From Prorocentrum cordatum (taxonomy: Eukaryota; Sar; Dinophyceae; Prorocentrales; Prorocentraceae): DNA of 64,000 nt. The notes beneath the pieces were generated by a model. The model made no database searches and was not told the origin of the DNA. It saw only the letters and a program-made list of their open reading frames with translations. Of this stretch, positions 1 through 8,055 are shown piece after piece (within the stretch, counting starts at the first letter, position 1; each line of letters begins with the position of its first letter). Location: NCBI GenBank assembly GCA_963575745.1, contig CAUYUJ010000163.1, forward strand, positions 1 to 64,000. The letters are read 5' to 3'. A program made the position numbers and the translations under genes.

Positions 1-38
1 CCTCCTCCTCCTCCTCCTCCTCCTCCTCCTCTTCCTCT
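1..38. repeat. (CCT)n tract at left edge, probable polypyrimidine tract
   Basis: A run of CCT triplets ends in TTCCTCTGCTAG at 32-43, directly before the first codon-like sequence of the transferase ORF. It reads as the pyrimidine tract and AG of a 3' splice site, so the tract may be functional intron sequence rather than spacer. That role is inferred. Confidence 0.7.
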
Positions 39-43
39 GCTAG

Positions 44-1168
44 CCATGGGCCGCCCCATTGGCGTTTACCCGCGGCGGCAGATGCCAGCGGCTGTTTGGA
101 TGGCGTGCCTGGCGGCTGGCGCGCCCCAGAACTTCCTGCAGAAGGCCGCCGCCGGCATAGAGGCGCGCCTGCCAGAGCTGGACTTCCCCCTGCCGCCCGA
201 CACGCGGCCAGCGGCCTGCCGGCGGAGCTTCGCGGAGGAAGGCCTGGGGGACAACGTGACGGTCTCCATCATAATTCCTTACCTGCGAGAGAGCTGGGAC
301 CATTTCCGGCCCACGATGCGCAGCATCCTGCACTTCACGCCCGACAGGCTGATCGAGGAGTTCCTGCTGGTCTCAGACTCAAACCCGCCAGAGCTGACGT
401 TCGAGCAGGAGCTCCGGGCCATGAGCCACAAGGTCAATGTAATAAAGAATGAGAAGAGACTAGGCCTCATCGTGTCCAAGATGAGAGCCGTGGCGCTGGC
501 CCGTGGCTCTGTGCTGGTCTTCATGGAGCCGCACTGCATTGTGAACCGGCAGTGGCTGGAGCCACTGCTGGCAAGGCTGCGGGAAGCCCCGCACGCGCTC
601 GTCCAGCCGACCCTGGACGTCATTCCGATGGACGACTTCGACCGGTACTTGGAGGGAGGGCGCGGCCATTGGCGCTTCGAGTGGAACTTGAATCTGATCT
701 ACACGACGCCGCCCGAACCGTCAGAGCTGGGGCTCAAAGACGACGATCCGGTGCCGTCCCCTGCCACCTCGGGGGGCATCTTCGCCATCAGACGCGACTG
801 GTGGAACCGACTGGGGCTTTACGACCCAGAGATGCTGGAGTGGGGGGGGACCACGTGGAGGCCACCATGAAGGTGTGGCGGTGCGGAGGCCACATCGACG
901 TGCATCCCTGTAGCCGGGTGGGCCACCTCTTCCGCGACCCAGACCACAGGCCCTACAAGGTCAATCTGAAGACGGTCGTCCACAACTACGCCAGGCTTGC
1001 AAAGGTGTGGTTCGACGACTTCCTCCCGAACTTCTACAAGGTGAAGCCCGATGCCAGGTGGATGACGCTGGGGGACGTCGGCGGGCAGCAGCGACTGAGA
1101 GAGTCGCTGGGGTGTAAGGACATGAAGTGGTATTTGGCCCACGTTGACCCCGAGATGGAGTGGGAGGC
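44..1168 (+). CDS. Polypeptide N-acetylgalactosaminyltransferase-like exon, frameshifted
   Basis: The product resembles the GT-A catalytic domain of the GT27 family, Golgi enzymes that transfer GalNAc from UDP-GalNAc to Ser/Thr. In the first frame (from 46) VSIIIPYLRE, the acidic stretch FMEPHC, the SGGIFAIRR loop and LEWGG occur in family order. The second frame continues with KVWRCGGHIDVHPCSRVGHLFR-like sequence and CKDMKWYLAHV, closing the domain. The frames join only if the G run at 842-849 gains one G (nine instead of eight), giving WGGDH where family members have WGGEN. The family's metal-binding DxH is EPH here (residues 161-163 from the ATG at 46). No ricin-type lectin domain follows; homology stops near 1168 at a possible GC donor. 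No signal anchor is visible, so earlier exons lie outside the window. The fold assignment is firm; activity is doubtful. Confidence 0.85.
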
Positions 1169-1286
1169 CTCACACATCTCTCGAATAGGGGATCGACTAC
1201 AACATGGAATTCCCACCCCCCAGCTGTTTTTCCCGTCGAATCGAGAGGAACATACGTATGATGTTCGTACGTTTACGAACATGAGT

Positions 1287-1466
1287 ATCGTTTAACCGAT
1301 CCCCATCCCCAGCGGCGTGGCCTGGGCCCCACTGGCCGTCTTACTCCCCTAGACGGGGATATACGCCGTTCCCTTCGGGCTTCGAGGGGTGCATCCCCAA
1401 TTGGGGGGGTCAATTGGTGGGGGTCTCGAAGGGGATGGGGATGGGGATGGGGATCGGTTAAACGAT
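1287..1466. mobile_element. 180-bp element with perfect 25-bp terminal inverted repeats
   Basis: The first 25 bases (starting ATCGTTTAACCGATCCCC) and the last 25 bases are exact reverse complements. The interior holds a second imperfect CCCCAATTGGGG-type foldback. No TSD is obvious. A small perfect stem, ATGTTCGTA/TACGAACAT with a 4-base loop, lies just outside at 1261-1282. No second copy occurs in this window. Confidence 0.75.
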
Positions 1467-1712
1467 CACACTGGGAGCCGGCGGTAAACCGTCAACCAGG
1501 GCATCGCCGGGGCCCTCGTAGAGCTTTCACACTTGAGAAGAGGCTCAGAATACGACGAGAAAGCCCTCGAGTATCAGCTTAAAACTCGAAACATATATGT
1601 ATTTTGATTTTGAACGAGCACCTGCGCCAAGTGTTTTGATAGTAATACTGGACCGAGGACATCCTACGTTTTTCCCCCGTAGTTTCGACGGAGAAATGCC
1701 AATTCTCCTGGC
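1467..1712. other. Unassigned spacer
   Basis: The segment is moderately AT-richer than its surroundings. It shows no convincing ORF and no repeat in this window; it is probably intron or intergenic DNA. Confidence 0.4.
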
Positions 1713-1838
1713 ATCGCTCGGACGTGTGCATTTTTCCTTCGGCGAGGACCATCGAGGAGCATCCCTGATCATTTGGCGAACAAAAAAAAAACCACGCACG
1801 AAACCAAAACCAACACAGGGAATAGACGTCCGAGCGAT
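1713..1838. mobile_element. Family A element, copy 1
   Basis: The ends ATCGCTCGGACGT and ACGTCCGAGCGAT are inverted repeats. The interior carries a poly-A patch followed by CCACGCACGAAACC. Five copies occur in the window (here, 2992, 3828, 17789, 20648). The flanks are TGGC on the left and GGCA on the right. Confidence 0.85.
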
Positions 1839-1989
1839 GGCAGGTTCTGGGGTAGACCAATGCTACCGCCGATCCCCTGCTCGCACCTCGGCGGCGCGCC
1901 CAGGTCTGGAAGGCAGAGGGGGGGCGGGCCCTCTCGGAGGGCTCCGGGGCAGGCCCCGCCGTCCTCCGAGAAGGCCCACCTCCTCTCGC

Positions 1990-2345
1990 TGCACCCTCCT
2001 CCTCGCCCTCGCCCTCGCCCTCGTCCCGCCCTCTCGTCCTCGCCCTCTCGTTCTCGCCCTCGCCCTCGCCCTGTTGCTTCACCCTCGTCCTCGCCCTCCT
2101 CTTCCTCCTCCTCCTCCTCTTCCTCCTCCTCCTCTTCTTCCCTCCTCCTCCTCCTCGTCCTCGTCCTCCTCCTCCTCCTCCTCCTCCTCCTTCCTCCTCC
2201 TCCTCCTCCCCTCCTCCTCCTCCTCCTCCTCCTCCTCCTCCTCCTCCTGCTCCTCCTCCTGCTCCTTCTCCTCCTCCTCCTCCTCCTGCTCCCCCTCCCC
2301 CTCTCCCCTCCCCCTCCCCCTCCCCCTCCTCCTCCCCTCCTCCTC
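1990..2345. repeat. Long (CTC/TCC)n pyrimidine tract with CTCGCC variants
   Basis: CTCGCC hexamers grade into CCT triplets with interspersed CTG, CGT and CCC. All frames stay open, which generates spurious ORFs of about 300 codons on both strands. Confidence 0.9.
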
Positions 2346-2488
2346 CTCCCCTCCGTCCTGGTCCTCGACCTCGCCCTCGTCCTGCCCTCTTCGAACGGGG
2401 CTCGGACGAGGACACATCCGCTCCAGGGCGCTCCATTAGCGCTCTCAGAGCGTTCCGGAGCGCTCGGAGATGGCCGCGGCGCCCAAGA

Positions 2489-2660
2489 TCGGGGGTGGAC
2501 CGAACCCCCAACAGTGACACGTCGATTAGTGAATTGTCCGTTTTCGGTTTCAGAGAGGGCGCCGTGGCCGTTATTTTCCAGGCTTGCGCCCGCCAGGTTT
2601 GGGCCCGAAGTCGCTTTCACTAAACCACGTTTTACTAAAGGGAGGTCTGTCCATCCCCGA
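2489..2660. mobile_element. Family B element, copy 1, with TSD CAAGA
   Basis: The right end is the inverted GGAGGTCTGTCCATCCCCGA; the left end begins TCGGGGGTGGAC and is partly degraded. The element is flanked by CAAGA at 2484-2488 and again at 2661-2665, a perfect 5-bp TSD. The interior shares the CACGTCGATTAGTGAATTG and ACTAAACCACGTTTTACTAA segments with the copies at 7839 and 25905. Confidence 0.85.
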
Positions 2661-2991
2661 CAAGACATATTCCAGAGCCGCCAGATCTCTCAGAGGTGCA
2701 CCCTATCTATCCTCACCCGAATTCCTCCTCGCCCTCGCCCTCGCCTTCTTTCGGACGCCTCATGACACGTACTACAGGCGGCCCAGATGAGTAGGTTGAC
2801 CCTGCCGGATCAAGGGTACCCTCGTGTCCTGAGTCTTGCGACCCATGCCTTCTTACACTCCTGTCGCAACGTGGCCCCCGGAAGGGTCTTTGTGCCCTCT
2901 TGCGTGCCCTCTCCAATCAAGTCTGATTGTATGACAGGCCTACCACCGCGAAGTACACTGAAATCAACCGAGCACGCTTGGCAGCGTTGGC
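2661..2991. other. Unassigned spacer
   Basis: It contains a short CTCGCC patch and no supported gene. A stretch near 2790 weakly resembles the start of small-subunit rRNA but is not one (see rejected items). Confidence 0.4.
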
Positions 2992-3113
2992 TTCGCTCGG
3001 ACGTGTGCATTTTTTCTCCGGCGAGGACCATCGAGGAGCACCCCTGATCCTTTGGCGAAAAAAGCCACGCACGAAACCGAACAAAAGGCACCGGGAAAGG
3101 ACGCCCGAGCGAC
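2992..3113. mobile_element. Family A element, copy 2
   Basis: TIRs are TTCGCTCGGACGT and CGCCCGAGCGAC, each with a substitution relative to copy 1. The flanks are again TGGC and GGCC. Confidence 0.8.
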
Positions 3114-3288
3114 GGCCAGAGTTGGGTGCGCAGGCCTGCTCCGGTCGACATGTTTTCGTGGCACTGACAGGTGAAGTAGAGCCTTGCTTAGACATGATTA
3201 AACCATAGGAAAGTACAAACAAAGTAAAGACATTTATAAAACAAAAAACGGACGCACTTTTGCAAAATCCGGAATTTGGTGAATTTGT

Positions 3289-3477
3289 TTACCCATCGGT
3301 CGTTGAAAGTAGGTATTTGTGGATTTCCACATTCCAACCTTTTTTCAGCGCCTTCCTACTTCAAGAGTCGAGTGGTTCTCCCTCTTCCCTCCTCTTCGGG
3401 CGGCGGGCGGAAGCCCAATCTATTTCCAACGCCTTCCTACTTCATGTTTCTACCTACTTCTTCCGACCGATGGGTAA
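3289..3477. mobile_element. Family R element, copy 1 (uninterrupted)
   Basis: The left end TTACCCATCGGTCG and the right end CGACCGATGGGTAA are inverted. The match extends with a GAAGTAGG/CCTACTTC block just inside. This copy preserves the site CCTACTTCATGTTTCTACC where a family B element is inserted in copy 2 at 7685-8042. Confidence 0.8.
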
Positions 3478-3639
3478 GCTTCGCCCTGCCTCTCGCCTCC
3501 CCCCCTCGGCGCGCCGCCGATCCTCTGCGTCCCCGGCGCCTTCTCCTTCGCGGGCGGCTGCGCGGGGCCCGCCGCCCCGGGCCGCAGCACGGTGGACCGC
3601 ACGATCCCTGCCGAGGAGCGCCGAGGCCTCCCACGAAGT

Positions 3640-3817
3640 CCAGACCCCCTCGAGTAATGAAAGCATCATTTTTTTTTTTTTTTTTTCGGCCTCCGGGGGC
3701 CCTCACCGGGCCTCGGGAGCGTCAAAAAACGACTCAGGATGCAAAGCCGGTCATGGGGAAAGGGTCGGGACCTCTGGGGGTCGACGTAATGAAAAAATCA
3801 TTACGTCGGGGGTCTGG
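3640..3817 (+). mobile_element. Family C element, copy 1
   Basis: Inverted ends are CCAGACCCCCTCGAGTAATGA and TCATTACGTCGGGGGTCTGG. An internal T18 run is followed by CGGCCTCCGGGGGCCCTCACC. The right end holds a second foldback, CGACGTAATGA against TCATTACGTCG around an A-rich loop. Confidence 0.85.
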
Positions 3818-3827
3818 GAGTCTTGGC

Positions 3828-4121
3828 ATCGCGCGGACGCGTGCACGTTTTCTCGGCGGGGGTCATTTCGGAGGTGGGCAGACCTCCTGCCCTGACGCGT
3901 CGATGGAGGAACTGGCCGTCTTCGGTTCGCGAGAGGGCGTCGCGGCCGTCATTTTTGCGGGTCCAGGTCCGTCTTTTTCGGTCCCAGGCCGTTTTCACCA
4001 AGGGGAGGTTTAGTACAGGGAGGTTTGTCCACCGCCGATTACTGAGGAGCATCCCGGATCGTCCTGCGATAAAGCCACGCACGAAGCCGGAAAAAGCACG
4101 GGGAATGGACGTCCGAGCGAT
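3828..4121. mobile_element. Family A element, copy 3, split by a family B insertion
   Basis: The left part (3828-3867) and right part (4039-4121) together make a full family A unit. Removing the family B element inside restores the usual GGCGGGGGT...GAGGAGCATCC junction. The flanks are TGGC and GGCC. Confidence 0.85.
3868..4038. mobile_element. Family B element, copy 2, nested in family A
   Basis: Ends are TCGGAGGTGGGCAGACCTCC and GGAGGTTTGTCCACCGCCGA. The flanking pentamers TCATT (3863-3867) and TTACT (4039-4043) differ by two C/T changes, consistent with an aged 5-bp TSD. Confidence 0.8.
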
Positions 4122-4207
4122 GGCCAGAAGTGGGGGGTCCGAGGGCAGTCCAGTTCGGCAGCAGAGCAGCAGAGTGCCAGGCCTCCCAAAAGGGGCGAAG
4201 GAGGCGG

Positions 4208-4359
4208 CACCAACACCACCAGGGGGCCACCTCCAGCGAGGAGGTCCACGATGCCTCCCCGAGCTGGAGGCTGGGGATGTCCCGAGCGAGAGGGGGGACC
4301 ACGCCACCAGGGGATCACTCCCTGGCTCCTCCCGCTTGTGGTCCCTGGTGGTGTTGGTG
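4208..4359. mobile_element. Family W foldback with 17-bp inverted ends
   Basis: CACCAACACCACCAGGG at the left is perfectly inverted at 4343-4359. A direct repeat CCGAGGGCAGTCCAGTTCGG flanks the region (about 4138 and 4397), so the foldback may lie in a duplicated segment. Confidence 0.55.
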
Positions 4360-4667
4360 TCGGTTTTTTCCATGTCCCTACCAAAGGGGGGGTTCCGAGG
4401 GCAGTCCAGTTCGGCCGGAGAGCAGCGGAGCCTGGGGAGCCCTCTCGAGTTTCCCTCTTCGGCGTGCGCGTCGATTGGCGTCTGGGAGTCGATGAGATGG
4501 CGCCGATTTAGCGTCGGTGAGCGTCGATTTAGCGTCGACTAGCGTCGATGACCGTCGATTCGCAGGCGCCGACAAGATTGCATGGGAGGCTCCCAAGAGT
4601 TGCCACCGAAGTCAAGATTGAGAGGTCGGAGTACAGACATGGTTGAGAGTATCTAGGCCTACTAGAT

Positions 4668-4895
4668 GGGGTCGGAGTAGATGGGGTCGGAGGATCGCGC
4701 CGCATCGCCGATGCATCGCCGATGCATTTGCGACGCGCGCGGCTCGATGTTGGGCCCAATTCTCTCCACGCCGACGTCGCCGATGCACCGCCGACGTCGC
4801 CAGTGCATCGCCGCCGCATTGCCGATGCCTCGGCGATGCATCGCCGATGTCGCCGATGTATCGGCGATGCGGCGACACCCTTCGACCCCATCTAC
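4668..4895. mobile_element. Family O element, copy 1 (CGATGC-rich)
   Basis: GGGGTCGGAGGATCGC near the left is answered by a degenerate inverse near CTTCGACCCC at the right. The interior is a chain of palindromic GCATCGCCGATGCATCG units, so strands can pair in many registers. Related copies are at 5676 and 56733. Confidence 0.7.
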
Positions 4896-5164
4896 TCGGA
4901 CTCCATCCAGGAGGCCTCTGGATGCGCTGTAAGGATGGAAGCCCCTTGGACGCCCATGTCTCATATGAGGAAAAAGGTACTCCTGCCGCTAAGCTTCCCT
5001 CTCTCTCGGCCTCCTGGGAGGCCCTCGCGGCCACCGCTGGATTCGCCTCGAAATCTTCGTCAAAACGCACCCCGGGAGAGGTCAGGGGACTAGAGGTATC
5101 GGTACCTTTTGTCTTTCCCAATGTCGAAGATCAATCAGTGGCGAAACGTCCTGGCGTGCGTTCT
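4896..5164. other. Unassigned spacer
   Basis: The sequence GGAGGCC...GGCCTCCTGGGAGGCC has local dyad symmetry, but no gene or family member can be named here. Confidence 0.35.
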
Positions 5165-5270
5165 GTCCCACTAAACAATGTTCTAAGATTTTTTGTGGTT
5201 TCGACGAAATGTTCTTAGAACATTTCTGTTCTTAGAACATTTTTCAGGGTCTAAGAACACTTCGTGGTAG
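5165..5270. repeat. AT-rich palindrome cluster
   Basis: AAATGTTCTTAGAACATTT occurs as a perfect palindrome and is immediately followed by a second TGTTCTTAGAACA palindrome. Flanking CTAAGA/TCTTAG variants extend the symmetry. It contrasts with the GC-rich surroundings. Confidence 0.7.
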
Positions 5271-5675
5271 GCCTATAGGAATGCCAGGACGGTCGGTCCC
5301 TGCTCAAGAAGAGCTCTTCGAGTTCGGCTGGCCATCGAACGTGGCCGAGGATGGGCCGACGAGCCGAAGAGGGGATGCGAGGTGCCCCTGGGAAGGTTAC
5401 CCATCCTTATCGTCGGCATTGGCTGTAGGTCTCATGGCGTCAACATAGCGGAGCGGATTTCGTTCGGAAGACGAGAAGATGGGTCCGGAGTGTCCTGGAG
5501 AATTTCGTACTGGATTTCGAGGTGAATTTCGTGCGGATTTGTTCGGCCAGGAAGGACGACTAAAACAAATCCACGCGACATTCACTTCGTTATTCACTCG
5601 CCGTTTCGGAGTTTTGCATTGACAGAAATCCACGCACAAATCCGCTGCAGCACGTCTGCAAGATCGGTGCAGTGA
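5271..5675. other. Unassigned spacer
   Basis: No supported gene. A short TGGATTTCG/CGAATTTC-type internal similarity near 5510-5550 is the only visible structure. Confidence 0.35.
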
Positions 5676-5835
5676 TAGGTGGGCTCTAAGGATCGCCCCG
5701 CATCGCCGAGGCATCGCCGATGCATCGGCGATGCGGTCCGATGTGGAGCCCGACGTTCTCCACGCCGACGCTGCTGGTGCATCGCCGATGCCTCGGCGAT
5801 GCATCGGCGATGCGGAGCGATCCTCCGACCCCGCC
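5676..5835. mobile_element. Family O element, copy 2
   Basis: GGATCGCCCCGCATCGCC on the left is inverted as GGCGATGCGGAGCGATCC on the right. The same CTCCACGCCGACG core as copy 1 lies between the CGATGC palindromes. Confidence 0.75.
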
Positions 5836-6008
5836 TACAGTCGATACCGATGATAGTGATGAGCAAGCTTTCCACGGGCACCCTTGCATCCATGCCTCTG
5901 CGGCTCGTCGGCCCGTCCTCGGCCACTTTCCATGGCCGGCCCCGCCTGAAGAACTCCGGCATGGGCGCCCAAGGGGCCTGCGTCCTCATCGCGCATCCTC
6001 ACCTTCAG

Positions 6009-6126
6009 TCTCGACTGCACTCGGCCGCCACCTTGGGAGCCCCCAGAGGAGTACAAGCGGCGCCGCGCGGAGATCGTGGCGGCCCTCGCCCAGGGCGAGG
6101 AGGGCCCCGAGTCTCACGAGCTCTGA
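6009..6126 (+). CDS. Candidate terminal exon ending in ...SHEL
   Basis: After the pyrimidine-rich CATCCTCACCTTCAG (AG at 6007-6008) one frame reads PPWEPPEEYKRRRAEIVAAL, then AQGEEGPESHEL and TGA. The charged, helix-compatible composition differs from random GC-rich translation, and the upstream frame is closed by TGA before the acceptor. No family is recognised. The C-terminal HEL tetrapeptide context is only loosely reminiscent of ER-retention signals. It could be chance. Confidence 0.35.
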
Positions 6127-6208
6127 GCTCGGCGGCCTCTCGCCAGAGGGGCATCTGGTGCGGGCACGCTTCGCTCAGGAGGCCGACTGCAACATGGATT
6201 GGGAAGGC

Positions 6209-6366
6209 TTACCAGCCTCGAACTTATCCCTATCCCTAAGATTGACACGCCAAAAGGCGATGACAATCTTTGGGATTCGCCCTCAAAGAATAAGGGAATC
6301 CCTAAGATTGGCATCCTGATGAGGAGATGCCCAGCATAGAGATAGGGATATGTTCCAGGCTGGTAA
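6209..6366. mobile_element. Family H element, copy 1, with TSD AAGGC
   Basis: TTACCAGCCTCGAAC at the left is inverted as GTTCCAGGCTGGTAA at the right, with TATCCCTATC/GATAGGGATA just inside. AAGGC at 6204-6208 is repeated at 6367-6371. The interior carries two CCTAAGATTG blocks. Confidence 0.85.
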
Positions 6367-6667
6367 AAGGCCTCGTCGGCCGGCGCCACCGACCCTGGAG
6401 AGGGGCGGCGACGACGGCGGCGGCGGCGACGACGATGCTGGCGCTCTGGAGCCCTTCTCGGGGCTCTCTCTTGGGAGCCTCTTGAGCTTTCTCTGTGGGC
6501 CAGGGCTGGGGCTGGGGCCGGGGCCTTCGAGCCGGAGATCGGCTGCAGAATGGATTTGCCCCAGAACTGTCATGTTTTTCGCAGGGTCCACCAGGAAGGC
6601 GTCGACTGTTCGCAGATCCACAGAAGTAGTACGTGCTTTTTTCCGTCGATTCGACGAACATTTGGAT

Positions 6668-6856
6668 TCTCCACGCTTCGCAATTCCCTACCAGCCCATT
6701 CGGAAAACTTGCCCATGAGAGTTGAAGGCACAAGGAACGGAAAGACAAGTGCATTGAAACAAACGCGGGCCACCAGGGTGAACAGAGAGAGATCTCTGGG
6801 AGCAAGGGGGCGGCTTTGGAGGGCCTCTTCGGGCCATCCCTGGGATCCGCGTGGGG
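6668..6856. repeat. Dispersed repeat G, copy 1
   Basis: The segment from CACGCTTCGC through AGAGATCTCTGGGAGCAAGG to GGGCCATCCCTGGG recurs at 55242-55436 with substitutions and small indels. No inverted ends are seen. Family and coding status are unknown. Confidence 0.75.
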
Positions 6857-6873
6857 CCGACGATGCTTGGGAC

Positions 6874-7069
6874 CCAGACCCCCGACGTAATGATTTTTTC
6901 ATTACGTCGACCCCCAGAGGTCCCGACCCTTTCCCCATGACCGGCTTTGCATCCCGAGTCGTTTTGTTGACGCTCCCGAGGCCCGGTGAGGGCCCCCGGA
7001 GGCCGAAAATGAAGAAAAACCTTTTGTCATGATTTTTTTTTTTTTTTTTTTTTACTCGAGGGGGTCTGG
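6874..7069 (-). mobile_element. Family C element, copy 2, reverse orientation
   Basis: It is the reverse complement of copy 1, with a long T run near 7028-7052. GACGATGCTTGGG occurs immediately outside both ends (about 6859 and 7071), a candidate 13-bp TSD. Confidence 0.8.
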
Positions 7070-7249
7070 GGACGATGCTTGGGGGCATCGCACATCGCGC
7101 CGCCCCCGAACCTTGACTCCGAGCGCGCTCCAGGGCGCTCGGGCGCGGCTCGCGGCCGTCCCGCGCCCTCGCGCTCGCCGCGGCGCCATCGCCAGCGGCA
7201 GGTGGCCGCCTTCGCCGCTGCCCGCGGCCGCCCAGGGGCCGCGTCCTCC

Positions 7250-7672
7250 CCAGACCCTCTGGAGTAATGACATAATCACGACGGGAGGTTGTCCGTTACT
7301 TTCGGCTTCTGGGGGCCCTTACGGGGCCTCGGGACTGTGGACAGACCTCCTGCCCTGACACGTCTATTAAGGAATTGGCCGTTTTCGGTTCGCGAGAGGG
7401 CGTCGCGGCCGTCATGTTTGCGGGTCCAGGTCCGTCGGTTTCGGTCCCAGGCTGCTTTCACTAAGGGGAGGTTTGCTAAAGGGAGGTTTGTCCACTGCCG
7501 ATAGTTAAAAAATCACGACGGGAGGTTTTCCGTTACTTTCGGCTTTTGGGGGCCCTTACCGGGGCGCCTCGGGATTGTGAAAAAACGATTCAGGATGACA
7601 AACAGGTCCCGGGAATGGGTCGAGAACTTTGGGGGTCGACGTCATGAAAAAATCCGGACGTCGGGGGTCTGG
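7250..7672 (+). mobile_element. Family C element, copy 3, with B insertion and internal duplication
   Basis: The block ATCACGACGGGAGGTT...GGGGGCCCTTAC occurs on both sides of the family B unit inside it, so the insertion is accompanied by a duplication of about 75 bp. The right-end hairpin GTCGACGTCATGAAAAAATC is intact. Confidence 0.75.
7329..7501. mobile_element. Family B element, copy 3, nested in family C
   Basis: Ends are TGTGGACAGACCTCC and GGAGGTTTGTCCACTGCCGA. Its left edge overlaps family C sequence (CCTCGGGACTG), so the exact boundary and TSD cannot be fixed. Confidence 0.7.
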
Positions 7673-7684
7673 GTCTGTCTCCAG

Positions 7685-8042
7685 TACCCATCGGTCGCTG
7701 AAGGTAGGATCTTCTACCTTCCCATATTCCCATCTGCTTTACGCGCCTGTCTGCTTCAATGATCGGGGGCTTCACCTTTTCCGTCCTCCTTAGGGGGCAA
7801 GGGACACTTAATCTATTTGCAACGCCTTCCTACTTCATTCGGGGGTGGACAGACCTCCTACCCTGACACGTCGATTAGTGAGTTGTCCGTTTTCGGTTCT
7901 CGAGGGCGCCGCGGCCGTCGTTTTCCAGGCTTACCGCCGCCAGGTTTGGGCCCGAGGTCGTTATCACTAAACCACGTTTTACTAAAGGGAGGTCTGTCCA
8001 TCCCCGATTCATGTCTCTACCCACTTCTTCCGATCGATGGGT
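7685..8042. mobile_element. Family R element, copy 2, carrying a family B insertion
   Basis: Outer ends TACCCATCGGTCG and CGATCGATGGGT match copy 1. The interior shows the same AATCTATTTGCAACGCCTTCC segment, interrupted at the TTCAT that is single in copy 1. Confidence 0.8.
7839..8007. mobile_element. Family B element, copy 4, with TSD TTCAT
   Basis: Ends TCGGGGGTGGACAGACCTCC and GGAGGTCTGTCCATCCCCGA are inverted with one mismatch in 20. TTCAT flanks both sides (7834-7838, 8008-8012), and the family R paralogue has a single TTCAT at 3441-3445. Confidence 0.9.
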
Positions 8043-8055
8043 GGGCGGCACGGCC

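Noticed and set aside
1579-2765. Long ORFs on both strands rich in Gly, Arg, Ser or Leu
   Set aside because: They are translations of the CCT/CTCGCC tract, open in every frame; no non-repetitive protein sequence is included.
2790-2815. Sequence GGTTGACCCTGCCGGATCAA resembling the 5' end of small-subunit rRNA
   Set aside because: Similarity ends after about 15 bases; the following sequence does not continue as rRNA.
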